Assembly (NCBI RefSeq): GCF_000814475.1
Contig: NZ_JSVC01000010.1
Span: forward strand, 1 to 64,000
Direction: 5' to 3'
Origin: Flavihumibacter solisilvae
GTDB lineage: Bacteria; Bacteroidota; Bacteroidia; Chitinophagales; Chitinophagaceae
DNA: 64,000 nucleotides
In this document: in pieces, positions 34,328 to 42,998 of the stretch
How positions within the stretch are numbered: position 1 is the first letter of the stretch
How the letters are laid out: each line of letters opens with the position of its first letter
The notes under the pieces: generated by a model
Database searches by the model: none
Seen by the model: only the letters and a program-made list of their open reading frames with translations
Told to the model about the DNA's origin: nothing
Made by a program: the position numbers and the translations under genes

Positions 34328-36581
34328 ATTTTCCGGGCTTCGGGTGTTTTCCGGGGGTTCAGGGCTTCCCGGGCTATTAATTATTGTTTCAGCACTCGGC
34401 CTGTCGAAATTCTGCTTCGCGCAGGATTCCGGCAGGCGACATGCTGATTCTTTACCGTATCGTTCCCTTGACAGCGTTCTTGTAACAGCAGATCAACGGT
34501 CGTCACGACTCTTGCCAATGCCTGCTGTGAAGGGAACTTATATTTATGCGGGGAGGAAAACTGAAACCGTGCGCCTTGATTACCTGGACGCAAACAGGGT
34601 AGATAATAACCCAAGACAATTGTTTGCGAAGGTGCCGGGAATTTTTGTTTATGAAAATGATGGTACGGGGAACCAGGTGAATATTTCGGCCCGTGCCCTC
34701 ACTGCCCACCGTTCCTGGGAAATGAATGTGCGGCATAATGATGTGATGACCAATTCAGACCTCTATGGATATCCTGCCAGTCATTTCAATGCACCAACGG
34801 AATCCATTGAAAGGATTGAACTGGTGAGGGGAAGCGGATCATTACAGTATGGCGCGCAGTTCGGCGGTATGGTGAACTATGTCACGAAGGATGCAGACAC
34901 CACGAAGAGAATTTCCTTTGAATCATCCAACTCGGTTGGATCTTATGGTTTGTTCAGTACTTATAATGCTGTTGGCGGTAAAGTCAACAGGCTGAAATAT
35001 TACAGTTATGTGAATTACAGGAAATCGGATGGCTATCGTGACAATAGTGAATACAAATATTTCGCGGCCCATGCGCACCTGGAATATCAATTCAGCCGTG
35101 ACCTTTCCATGCGACTGGAATATAACCACATGGATTATGTCAACCACATTAATGGGGGGCTTAATGATGTGCAGTTCCGTCAAAACCCGAGGCAATCCAC
35201 ACGTAACAGGAATTATTACAGTCCAACCATTCATTTGCCTTCAATACGGCTCGATTATTCCCTTGGCCGCAATACTCAACTTAATGTAATTGGTAGTGCG
35301 GTACTCGGATCCAGGAACAGTGTGCAGTTCATTGCCCTTTCGACAGTTGCCGATACGATCAATGCGGCTACCGGAGAATACAATCCCCGCCAGGTGGACA
35401 TTGACAACTATCATAGCTATTCAGCCGAAGCGAGGGTCCGTCACTATTACCAATGGTTCGGAAAAACACATGCTGTAGTTGGTGGTGTTCGTTATATCAA
35501 CAATAACCTTGGCAGGCACCAGCTGGGCAAAGGAACTACGGGAAGTGATTATGATCTTTCACTCACGGATCCGAAGTGGGGAAGGGATATGTCATTCCGG
35601 ACAAAGAATGTTTCGGTTTTTTCAGAGAACATGTTGCAGCTTCACAGGAAACTAAGCTTTACCGCGGGGTTCAGGTTTGAAAATGGCAGCACGCGGATGG
35701 GCGGATATATTTACAACATCGACCCTGTGAACATACCTGTTGAGATCGACCATAGTTTTTTCCTGCTCGGGGCAAGCATGCAGTATGAGGCGGGAAAACA
35801 CATCCAGGTCTTTGCAAACTGGTCACAGGCTTATCGCCCGGTGATATTTGCGGATATCATTCCGGCAACAACGCTGAATAAAATTGATCCGGGAATTAAG
35901 GATGCATATGGGAATAATGCCGAACTGGGGTTGAGGGGAACAGTGGGCAAAAGATTCAGGTTTGATGCAAATATCTTCCTGGTTGATTATAAAAACAGGA
36001 CAGGAAATGTGGCCGTAACAGATGGCAGTGGCGCAACCTACTTGTATAAGACCAATACGGGGAGATCGCTTGCGGAAGGACTCGAAGTGTATGCTGAACT
36101 TGATTTGGTTGGACGTAAGGCCGGTTCTCGCGGGTCGTTCGGACTTTCCGTCTTTACTTCATCTTCGGTCATGTATGCGCGTTACAGGAAAGGAACGGTG
36201 GTGGTAAGTGGCAACAATACCGACATCAAAGGGAATAAGGTTGAAGCGGCCCCGCCATTTATCAGCCGCAATGGTCTCCAGTTCAAATTAAAACGCTTAT
36301 CAAGTACGCTGCAATACAGCTACACAGCAGCAACCTATGCCGACCCGCTTAATACAGAAACACCGAATGCAAGTGGAACAGTGGGCAGGATCCCCGGATA
36401 CCAGCTTGTAGACTGGAACTTCACTTACCGGTTTGAAAAGTTTGTGACGCTCAGGCTTCTCATGAACAATATTTTCAACAGGCAATATTTCACCCAGCGG
36501 CCGGCATTCTTCCCCGGGCCCGGAGGTTTATATCCTTCAGATGGCCGGAGTATAATAATTTCGGCGGGAATAAATCTCTGA
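34314..36581 (+). CDS. FecA-like TonB-dependent outer-membrane receptor
   Basis: About 755 aa from the ATG at 34314, overlapping the previous stop by 14 bp. The open frame begins at a TTG (34296), but the ATG gives a better signal peptide (LLIIVSALGLSKFCFAQ). No CarboxypepD_reg domain. The plug contains DNNPRQLFAKVPGIFVYEN and ELVRGSGSLQYGAQFGGMV, and SWEMNVRHNDVMTNSDLYG resembles FecA-type ferric-citrate receptors. The barrel ends DGRSIIISAGINL. It probably imports a chelated metal or other oxyanion complex; its place with two PAP2/VHPO-type enzymes is the main clue. Confidence 0.85.
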   Translation: MAQIKFSGLRVFSGGSGLPGLLIIVSALGLSKFCFAQDSGRRHADSLPYRSLDSVLVTADQRSSRLLPMPAVKGTYIYAGRKTETVRLDYLDANRVDNNPRQLFAKVPGIFVYENDGTGNQVNISARALTAHRSWEMNVRHNDVMTNSDLYGYPASHFNAPTESIERIELVRGSGSLQYGAQFGGMVNYVTKDADTTKRISFESSNSVGSYGLFSTYNAVGGKVNRLKYYSYVNYRKSDGYRDNSEYKYFAAHAHLEYQFSRDLSMRLEYNHMDYVNHINGGLNDVQFRQNPRQSTRNRNYYSPTIHLPSIRLDYSLGRNTQLNVIGSAVLGSRNSVQFIALSTVADTINAATGEYNPRQVDIDNYHSYSAEARVRHYYQWFGKTHAVVGGVRYINNNLGRHQLGKGTTGSDYDLSLTDPKWGRDMSFRTKNVSVFSENMLQLHRKLSFTAGFRFENGSTRMGGYIYNIDPVNIPVEIDHSFFLLGASMQYEAGKHIQVFANWSQAYRPVIFADIIPATTLNKIDPGIKDAYGNNAELGLRGTVGKRFRFDANIFLVDYKNRTGNVAVTDGSGATYLYKTNTGRSLAEGLEVYAELDLVGRKAGSRGSFGLSVFTSSSVMYARYRKGTVVVSGNNTDIKGNKVEAAPPFISRNGLQFKLKRLSSTLQYSYTAATYADPLNTETPNASGTVGRIPGYQLVDWNFTYRFEKFVTLRLLMNNIFNRQYFTQRPAFFPGPGGLYPSDGRSIIISAGINL

Positions 36582-36583
36582 AG

Positions 36584-37120
36584 ATGACTACAAGGTTGTA
36601 CCTGGCCAGTTTGTTCCTGGTCGCTGCGCAATGTTTGGTTGTGGCAGATTTGCGCGCACAATCAGCGTTTCCAGGTGGCTGGGTCGGTAGATGGAAAGGC
36701 ACCCTGGAATGGTACCAGGGTGTAAATAAACGGGAGCCGGTACAAATGGAACTGCACGTACTGCCTGCCGATAGTGCGGATCATTACAGCTGGCGACTCA
36801 TTTACGGCGAAGGACAGAAAGACAACAGGCCATACCTGCTGAAGCCATTTGACAAGTCAAAGGGTCACTGGCTGATAGACGAAAAGAACAGCATCGTGCT
36901 TGACCAGTTCTTTATTGGTGGCAGGTTCTTCGGCAGCTTCACCGTCGGCGGAAATACAATCACCAACAGCTATTGGTTATCGGGCGACAGCCTCGTCGTG
37001 GAGTTTTACAACATCCAGGAGAAGCCGATTGCAGTAACCGGGGGTCGCGACAGTACGGTGCCGAAAGTTAAGAGTTATGGAGTGAGGAGTTATCAAAGGG
37101 CCGTTCTTCGGAGACAGTAA
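36584..37120 (+). CDS. Small secreted lipocalin-like hypothetical protein
   Basis: 178 aa with a signal peptide (YLASLFLVAAQCLVVADLRAQ). The mature part is beta-rich (GGWVGRWKGTLEWYQG, WRLIYGEGQKDNRPYLLKP, FIGGRFFGSFTVGGN), and the WVGRWKG start suggests a lipocalin/calycin-type fold; this is pattern reading only. It begins 2 bp after the TonB receptor stop and is the last gene of the operon. Possible periplasmic ligand binder. Confidence 0.72.
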   Translation: MTTRLYLASLFLVAAQCLVVADLRAQSAFPGGWVGRWKGTLEWYQGVNKREPVQMELHVLPADSADHYSWRLIYGEGQKDNRPYLLKPFDKSKGHWLIDEKNSIVLDQFFIGGRFFGSFTVGGNTITNSYWLSGDSLVVEFYNIQEKPIAVTGGRDSTVPKVKSYGVRSYQRAVLRRQ

Positions 37121-37162
37121 TTCACTTATCGTTAAATCGCCGGTTCGTGCACCGTTTTATTC

Positions 37163-37170
37163 TAAATTTG
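37163..37170 (+). promoter_or_regulatory. TAnnTTTG -7 promoter box for ispG
   Basis: TAAATTTG, an exact consensus, 17 nt before the ATG at 37188 and 11 nt before an in-frame GTG at 37182. This suggests ispG is transcribed separately from the preceding envelope operon. Confidence 0.55.
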
Positions 37171-37187
37171 CGTCTCAAAGTGTGACC

Positions 37188-39212
37188 ATGAACTCCTACG
37201 CTTCCTCGCTGATAAATTACAAACGACTACTAACCAAAGAGGTACGTATAGGGGATCTTATACTTGGGAATGGTAACCCCATCCGGATCCAGACAATGAC
37301 CACAACCGATACGATGGATACCATCGCCACTGTGGAACAGTCGATCCGTTGTATTGAAGCGGGCGCGGAACTTGTCCGGATCACAGCCCCGAGCAAAAAA
37401 GAAGCAGAAAACCTGCTCGCGATCAAAAATGAATTGCGGAAACGTGGCTTTCATACCCCTCTCGTCGCAGATATTCATTTCACACCCAATGCCGCTGAAA
37501 TTGCAGCAAGGATAGTGGAAAAAGTAAGGGTCAATCCCGGCAATTATGTAGATAAAAAGAAATTTGAACAGCTCGAGTTCAACGATGCCGAATATGCAGA
37601 AGAAATAGATCGCATCAGGCATCGGTTTACGCCACTGGTGAAGATCTGTAAAGAATATGGTACCGCGATGCGGATCGGGACCAACCACGGTTCATTAAGC
37701 GATCGCATTATGAGCCGGTATGGCGACACGCCAATGGGAATGGTTGAGAGTGCTATGGAATTCCTGCGAATTTCACGTGACGAAAACTACCACAACATCG
37801 TGCTTAGCATGAAGGCCTCCAATCCGCAGGTCATGGTGCAGGCTTATCGCCTCCTTATCCAGACCATGTACAACGAGTTTGGTGAAATGTATCCGCTGCA
37901 CCTCGGCGTGACGGAGGCCGGGGACGGTGAAGACGGCAGGATCAAATCTGCAATCGGGATCGGGTCCCTGCTCGAAGATGGAATTGGCGACACGATTCGT
38001 GTTTCACTCACAGAGGATCCTGAATTTGAGATCCCGGTTTGCAAAGACCTGGTTAAGAGATATGAACCTGTATCCGGCCGACAGGGTCCGGCTTCCCGCT
38101 CGAATGGACTTCTTCCGGAACTGGATGCAGAAAACCTTCGTTACTCCCCGTTTGAATACCGCAGGCGGGAAAGCTTTGCCGTTGACAATATTGGCGGGAA
38201 AAACGTCCCGGTTGTTATAGCAGACCTGAGCAGGATTGAAAAGATCACCCCGGAACATCTGCAGGGAATCGGGTACACTTACGAACCTTCATTGGATAAA
38301 TGGACCATCGGTGATGCTGCGGCTGATTACATCTTCACCGGCAGCCAGCCGGTTGATTTTGCCCTGCCAGGTACACTCAAAGTAATTATGTATCCTGCTG
38401 CCTGGGAAGCCCTGGCTGACAGTCCGGAGTATTTCCCAATATTCCAGGATAGCGGGTTCGTTTCTGCACCTAAAAAAAGCCAACGACTGAACTTTGTGAT
38501 GGTCGACTGTTTCAATGACAGCACGCCGCTGAATGACTTTACATTTCTTGAACAGCTCGCAAATGATCCGACAGTAGTGCTCTGCCTTAGCAGTACGAAT
38601 AGTAATGCACTTCAATCGGTACGCCGCATGTGTATAGAACTGATGGATAAAAGCATCCGTAACCCGGTGATCCTTATGACGGACAGTGGATGGCAAACCA
38701 CGGACGAACACCTTATTCATTTTGCAGCTGAAACAGGGCCACTGTTGCTTGACGGATTCGGGGATGGAATCTGCCTCGGCTATTCCGGCAACGGGGAAAT
38801 AAAAAATGTTGAAGTCACCGGCCGCACTTACCTGCCTGTAAGGGATGTCTACCAGTTTACAAACAATACTGCATTTTCGATTCTCCAGGCTACCCGTACC
38901 AGGATTTCAAAAACGGAATACATCTCCTGCCCGAGCTGCGGACGAACGTTGTTCGACCTGCAGGAAACCACTTCGCGGATCCGGTCAGTTACCAATCACC
39001 TGAAAGGAGTAAAAATTGCGATCATGGGCTGTATCGTGAATGGCCCCGGCGAAATGGCCGACGCTGACTTTGGCTATGTAGGCAGCGGTCCCGGCAAGAT
39101 CACCCTCTACAAAGGAAAAGAAGTCGTGAAACGCAATGTCGATAGTGAAGTTGCTGTCGATGAACTCATCAATCTCCTCCGCGAAAGCGACGTTTGGGTC
39201 GAAAACGCCTAA
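37188..39212 (+). CDS. ispG: (E)-4-hydroxy-3-methylbut-2-enyl-diphosphate synthase IspG, long three-domain form
   Basis: About 674 aa from the ATG at 37188, nearly twice the roughly 370 aa of E. coli IspG. An N-terminal TIM barrel (about 20-265; RIQTMTTTDTMDTIATVEQ, VADIHFTPNAAEIAARI, GTNHGSLSDR) is followed by a large inserted middle domain (about 290-570), then a C-terminal [4Fe-4S] domain with Cys in ISCPSCGRT and IMGCIVNGPGEMADADFG. This domain order is that of plant and Bacteroidota IspG. It catalyses the penultimate step of the MEP isoprenoid pathway. Its 3' end faces a repeat region and the convergent Bat genes. Confidence 0.95.
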   Translation: MNSYASSLINYKRLLTKEVRIGDLILGNGNPIRIQTMTTTDTMDTIATVEQSIRCIEAGAELVRITAPSKKEAENLLAIKNELRKRGFHTPLVADIHFTPNAAEIAARIVEKVRVNPGNYVDKKKFEQLEFNDAEYAEEIDRIRHRFTPLVKICKEYGTAMRIGTNHGSLSDRIMSRYGDTPMGMVESAMEFLRISRDENYHNIVLSMKASNPQVMVQAYRLLIQTMYNEFGEMYPLHLGVTEAGDGEDGRIKSAIGIGSLLEDGIGDTIRVSLTEDPEFEIPVCKDLVKRYEPVSGRQGPASRSNGLLPELDAENLRYSPFEYRRRESFAVDNIGGKNVPVVIADLSRIEKITPEHLQGIGYTYEPSLDKWTIGDAAADYIFTGSQPVDFALPGTLKVIMYPAAWEALADSPEYFPIFQDSGFVSAPKKSQRLNFVMVDCFNDSTPLNDFTFLEQLANDPTVVLCLSSTNSNALQSVRRMCIELMDKSIRNPVILMTDSGWQTTDEHLIHFAAETGPLLLDGFGDGICLGYSGNGEIKNVEVTGRTYLPVRDVYQFTNNTAFSILQATRTRISKTEYISCPSCGRTLFDLQETTSRIRSVTNHLKGVKIAIMGCIVNGPGEMADADFGYVGSGPGKITLYKGKEVVKRNVDSEVAVDELINLLRESDVWVENA

Positions 39213-39223
39213 TCGCCTGTGCT

Positions 39224-39276
39224 AAAACTGGGTTTAATCACCCATTTCACCCGACGGGTGGGACCCGACGGGTGAA
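39224..39276. repeat. Palindromic intergenic repeat, copy 1
   Basis: AAAACTGGGT, a divergent 15-nt stretch, then two tandem CCCGACGGG palindromes in ACCCGACGGGTG-GG-ACCCGACGGGTG-AA. Copy 2 follows at 39348-39401. It lies just past the ispG stop between convergent genes, a REP-like position. Confidence 0.75.
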
Positions 39277-39347
39277 CCTACATGTGAACCTACTGACGAT
39301 TTTTCGATACTTGAATTAGCGCTTATCACTGTTGTCCGAACTTCTCA

Positions 39348-39401
39348 AAAACTGGGTGTTATCCTACATTTTTACCCGACGGGTGAGACCCGACGGGTGA
39401 A
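39348..39401. repeat. Palindromic intergenic repeat, copy 2
   Basis: Same layout as copy 1 (AAAACTGGGT, a 16-nt divergent stretch, then two ACCCGACGGGTG palindromes separated by AG, ending AA). The palindrome arms are identical between copies while the spacer differs. The orientation is the same. It may stop transcription from both sides. Confidence 0.75.
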
Positions 39402-39422
39402 TTACACGATGTCGCAGGGAGA

Positions 39423-40073
39423 TCACCAGTCTTTTTCGGGTTTGTTGGGGCTGGCGGTTTTTTGCTGCATTTTTTTCTGGACCTCTTTTTCTTTTTGTTC
39501 GAGTGCGCGGAGGAGTTGTTCAACCTGTTGCTGGTTCAGGCGGCTTTGCTGTTGCTGCTGAGGTTTTGGTTGCTGCTCTTTGTCTTTGTCCTTTTCTTTT
39601 TTGTCTTTGGGCTTTTGTTCCTTTTCCTGCTTTTCTTTTTCTTCCTGCTGGCGTTTCTTTTCCCGCAATGCCTTCTCAAGGTTTTCGCGGGCCTGCTGGT
39701 CATCAGGATCCAGGCGCAGGGCAGATTTCCAGGCATCTATGCTCTGATCCAGTTGTTGCAGCTGCTGGTGCAGCACACCTTTATCGTAAAGTGCCCGTTC
39801 AACAATTTTCGGGTCCTTGCCTTCAGCGATGAGGCGATCGTATGATTCGAGTGCGGCTTCCTTATCGCCTTTTTTCGCGAGGGCGTTGGAGCGATTATAC
39901 ATTGCTGTTATATCTGCCGGAGATTTTTTTACTGCTTTGTCATATTCAGCAACAGCTTCATCATATTTCCCTTCTTTATACAATTTGTTTCCGGACCGAA
40001 GTTCGGCAGACTGCCCGAATAGCGTGATGGCGCTGCAGATGGCCACCGGCATTATGCAGAAGATTTTTTTCAT
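39423..40073 (-). CDS. TPR protein, BatC/BatE-like, with charged Gln/Lys tail
   Basis: 216 aa with a signal peptide (IFCIMPVAICSAITLFGQS). Two to three TPR units (about 25-130; LYKEGKYDEAVAEYDKAVK, AMYNRSNALAKKGDKEAAL, SIDAWKSALRLDPDDQQA) are followed by a low-complexity Glu/Lys/Gln tail (about 140-216). It overlaps the VWA gene by 4 bp, the BatB-BatC order of Bacteroidota aerotolerance operons. Periplasmic scaffold function is inferred from that pairing. Confidence 0.82.
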   Translation of the reverse strand: MKKIFCIMPVAICSAITLFGQSAELRSGNKLYKEGKYDEAVAEYDKAVKKSPADITAMYNRSNALAKKGDKEAALESYDRLIAEGKDPKIVERALYDKGVLHQQLQQLDQSIDAWKSALRLDPDDQQARENLEKALREKKRQQEEKEKQEKEQKPKDKKEKDKDKEQQPKPQQQQQSRLNQQQVEQLLRALEQKEKEVQKKMQQKTASPNKPEKDW

Positions 40074-41068
40074 GCAGCGGAAATTTTTCTTTCGGGTGTG
40101 AACAATTCGACCAGGAGAAGCAGCAGTACCACGGCAAGAAAATAATAGAAATAGGTATTGTATTGAATAAATGAGGAATCCTGGAGTTGCTTCTGTTCGA
40201 TGCTACCTAATTGTTCGGCGAGAGTTTTAACCGCTGAACCGGCATCCTGCAGATAAACATACACACCATTCCCCTGCTGGGCCAGCTCACGCAGCTGTGC
40301 TTCATTCAGCTTGCTGATGACGGTGTTGCCATTGGCATCCCGTTTTGTATCGTTGGTAAGAGGGTCAAAAATAGTGGCGCCTTCAGGAGAGCCGATACCT
40401 ACAGTATTGATCATGACACCACTCTCCACGAGCTGGCGGGTAATATTCAGCGCCTCGGGATCATGGTCTTCCCCGTCTGAGATCAGGATAATCGCCTTGT
40501 GCTTTTTTTCCTTGCTGTTGAATGATGATCCTGCCATCCGCAATGCCTCGCCGATTACTGTCCCCTGCGTAGGCACTGCCTCGGGCCCAGCATTCTGTAA
40601 ATACATTTTGGCAGCAGAAACATCTGTTGTGAGTGGCATCTGGAGGTAGGCGCGACCTGCAAACCAGATCAGGCCAATCCTGTTGTCGGCCAGGTCTTCG
40701 ATCAGCAGGCTCACGAGCTGCTTCGCTTTTTCGAGGCGGTTCGGTTTCACATCCTGGGCCAGCATGCTTTTGCTGACATCCATCACGATCATCACATCCA
40801 CGCCCTTCCGGTTCACATTGCCGCTTTCTCCTTTTGTTCGGGGATTTGCCGCGGCAACGACAAGCAGAACGAGGGCAGTACATGCCAGCACCATTTTGAT
40901 GAAATACCGTTGCGCGCTGAAGTTCCTGGTGAGTCCGCTTATAATTGCGGGATCACCGATCTTGATTGCCGTCTTTTTCTTCCACCGGAGTATAGCCAGG
41001 TAAAGAAGGATGATAACCGGCACGGCTGCCAGGCCGGCGAGCAGGAATATGTTTTCAAAGTGGAACAA
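40070..41068 (-). CDS. BatB-like von Willebrand factor A membrane protein
   Basis: 332 aa. Two N-terminal transmembrane helices (about 7-27 and 57-77), a VWA domain (about 88-290) with intact MIDAS DVSKS (residues 97-101 region) and ISDGEDHD, and a C-terminal helix (YFYYFLAVVLLLLLVELF). This architecture is that of BatA/BatB in Bacteroidota stress-tolerance operons. The upstream neighbour is a beta-lactamase rather than BatA, and no BatD follows, so only a partial locus is present here. Confidence 0.85.
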   Translation of the reverse strand: MFHFENIFLLAGLAAVPVIILLYLAILRWKKKTAIKIGDPAIISGLTRNFSAQRYFIKMVLACTALVLLVVAAANPRTKGESGNVNRKGVDVMIVMDVSKSMLAQDVKPNRLEKAKQLVSLLIEDLADNRIGLIWFAGRAYLQMPLTTDVSAAKMYLQNAGPEAVPTQGTVIGEALRMAGSSFNSKEKKHKAIILISDGEDHDPEALNITRQLVESGVMINTVGIGSPEGATIFDPLTNDTKRDANGNTVISKLNEAQLRELAQQGNGVYVYLQDAGSAVKTLAEQLGSIEQKQLQDSSFIQYNTYFYYFLAVVLLLLLVELFTPERKISAA

Positions 41069-41125
41069 GGACCCGTAGTTTTTTCACAATGTACTGTTCC
41101 TGCGGGCAAAAAGGAAGCCAAAGTC

Positions 41126-41944
41126 TTATTTCTTTCCTTCCATGAATCCCAGTTCTTTCAGGATCCCCTTCAGGATTGACAATCTTACTTCTTTCATATT
41201 TATGTCAGGATCAGATGACCGGAGTTGCAGTGCGAAGAAATAGGGATGCCTGTTCTCTTCGATCCAGCCCACCAGCCAGCCGATTGCATCACCATTTTCA
41301 GCGTGTTCCCAACCGGTCTTATAACTCAGCTTGTAATTGCTGTTGTCTTCCATCAGCATCATTCTCCTGACAATGTCCTGCGTGCGGCGCTGAAAGGGCA
41401 GCTGGTCAAAATAAAGTCTCTTGACCAGTCCAAGCTGCTCATCGGGAGTGATCTTTATGGAATTATCCAGCCAGAAGGTATCGATCCTGCTAATCTTTGC
41501 GGGCTTATACCTGCTTGCATAGCCGAGGCTGTCGAGCCAGAACTGCATAGTGTCCTTTCCGATCCGGCGGGCCAGCTCCTGGAACCAGGGCACTGCAGAA
41601 TAACGGAATGCCCTGTACATGCTCAGGTCCTGGTTCCATTCGGGTACCGGGCGGGTGATGCCGTCCCACGGAATAACTGTACTGTCATCCTTTACCCTGC
41701 CTGTTTCAATCCCGATCAGGGAGTTGACAATTTTAAAAGTAGAAGCGGGCAGGTATGCGCTGTCGCGGAATTTTTTGGTGTCACTCAGTACAAAATTCCC
41801 CTGTCCATTATCAAATAAGCCAAAAACCCCGGTAACATGATGTTCGGTGAAATACTTTTCAAGGCCCTTTTCTTCTGTCACGTTATTAGGTGAACATGCG
41901 ACGGCGAGCACTGACAAACAGAAAAAGCCAAACAGGTAACGCAT
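41126..41944 (-). CDS. Class D beta-lactamase (OXA-type), lipoprotein
   Basis: 272 aa with a lipobox at LAVAC (Cys17). Class D motifs: STFK at 68-71 with the nucleophile Ser68 and the Lys71 that is carboxylated in known OXA enzymes, SAV at 116-118, and KTG in SYKTGWEH. The usual YGN block before the FWL segment reads YAS (LGYASRYK). Length fits the family. It probably opens serine beta-lactams in the periplasm; BlaR-type sensor or penicillin-binding variants also use this fold. Lies 58 bp upstream of batB. Appears to be a resident chromosomal gene; no mobile element is nearby. Confidence 0.85.
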   Translation of the reverse strand: MRYLFGFFCLSVLAVACSPNNVTEEKGLEKYFTEHHVTGVFGLFDNGQGNFVLSDTKKFRDSAYLPASTFKIVNSLIGIETGRVKDDSTVIPWDGITRPVPEWNQDLSMYRAFRYSAVPWFQELARRIGKDTMQFWLDSLGYASRYKPAKISRIDTFWLDNSIKITPDEQLGLVKRLYFDQLPFQRRTQDIVRRMMLMEDNSNYKLSYKTGWEHAENGDAIGWLVGWIEENRHPYFFALQLRSSDPDINMKEVRLSILKGILKELGFMEGKK

Positions 41945-41999
41945 AAAAAAATATTGTGGCGCAAAGTTAGGGGAACTGTCATTTGAAGTTCAATTATGG

Positions 42000-42007
42000 T
42001 AGATTTG
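42000..42007 (+). promoter_or_regulatory. TAnnTTTG -7 promoter box, 4 nt before the ATG of the 42012 gene
   Basis: TAGATTTG, exact consensus, followed by AAGC then ATG at 42012. The start site would fall on or next to the ATG, predicting a leaderless transcript. Confidence 0.55.
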
Positions 42008-42011
42008 AAGC

Positions 42012-42974
42012 ATGAGATTTCGCATAACGCAGCAGGTGTCGGAAGGAATCCGCCTCCTCCACCTGCATGACGACGAGATGCAGGCAACCGTTTCCATCGC
42101 ACCTGACCAGGGCGCAATGCTCCATGCTTTTGAAGCGCCGATAAACGGGAGTACCTACAACATAATCAACAATTATACAGACATCGGCGACATAGACAGG
42201 AACCTGTCGCTCAGTTATAAAAGCAGCAAGCTCTCTCCTTTTGCGTGCAGGATCAGGGATGCACGGTACAGCTGGGAGGGAAAACAATATGAATTCGAAA
42301 AGAAATTCATTGATGGTTCTGCGATCCACGGTTTGCTGTTCAATAAAAATTTCAGCGAGGACGGAAAGCAGGTAACTGACTTTATGGCTTCTGCCAGCTT
42401 CTCCTATGAGTATAAGGCCGAGGACCCAGGATACCCTTTCCATTACCGCTGCAGGGTGACCTACACCCTGCTACCGGGACTTACCCTGCAGGTACAGACT
42501 TCGCTTCAGAATAAGGGGGAGGAAAAGATCCCGATTTCCGACGGCTGGCATCCTTATTTCCAGCTGAATGCGCCGGTTGACGATTGTTTCCTGCAATTTC
42601 CCTCCGGGGGGATGGTAGAATTTGATTCACACCTTGTTCCCACGAGGCAGGTGTTACCCTTTGATACATTCAATGAACCGAAGGCAATCGGGGATACGAT
42701 GCTGGATAATTGTTTCCTGCTGGATCCGGAGGGCGGGCAGCCGGCTTGTGTTTTCAGTAGTCCGGACCGGAAAGCCAGGATTGAATTCACCACCGACGGT
42801 CAATATCCCTACCTGCAATTGTATATTCCCGGCGACAGGAAGAGCATAGCGATCGAGAACCTGAGTTCTGCACCCGACAGTTTCAACAACCGGATGGGAC
42901 TCGTAACGCTGGATCCGGGTGAGGAAAAAGCCTTTACCTTGCATTACACTATAAAAACTGAAGAAACCGTTTAA
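42012..42974 (+). CDS. Aldose 1-epimerase (galactose mutarotase) family protein
   Basis: 320 aa, mutarotase beta-sandwich, no signal peptide. The conserved catalytic blocks are present: AIHGLLFNKNF (His), ISDGWHPYFQLN (His) and AIENLSSAPDSFNN (Glu). It is a different branch from the LacX-like protein at 22101-22976. Substrate not predictable; free hexose anomers are the default. First gene of a run that continues with a lipoprotein and lysoplasmalogenase. Confidence 0.83.
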   Translation: MRFRITQQVSEGIRLLHLHDDEMQATVSIAPDQGAMLHAFEAPINGSTYNIINNYTDIGDIDRNLSLSYKSSKLSPFACRIRDARYSWEGKQYEFEKKFIDGSAIHGLLFNKNFSEDGKQVTDFMASASFSYEYKAEDPGYPFHYRCRVTYTLLPGLTLQVQTSLQNKGEEKIPISDGWHPYFQLNAPVDDCFLQFPSGGMVEFDSHLVPTRQVLPFDTFNEPKAIGDTMLDNCFLLDPEGGQPACVFSSPDRKARIEFTTDGQYPYLQLYIPGDRKSIAIENLSSAPDSFNNRMGLVTLDPGEEKAFTLHYTIKTEETV

Positions 42975-42998
42975 TTGTAACTATTAACAAACCCACTT

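Noticed and set aside
39224-39401. CRISPR-like array
   Set aside because: Only two units with diverged centres and no cas genes; it is a palindromic repeat.
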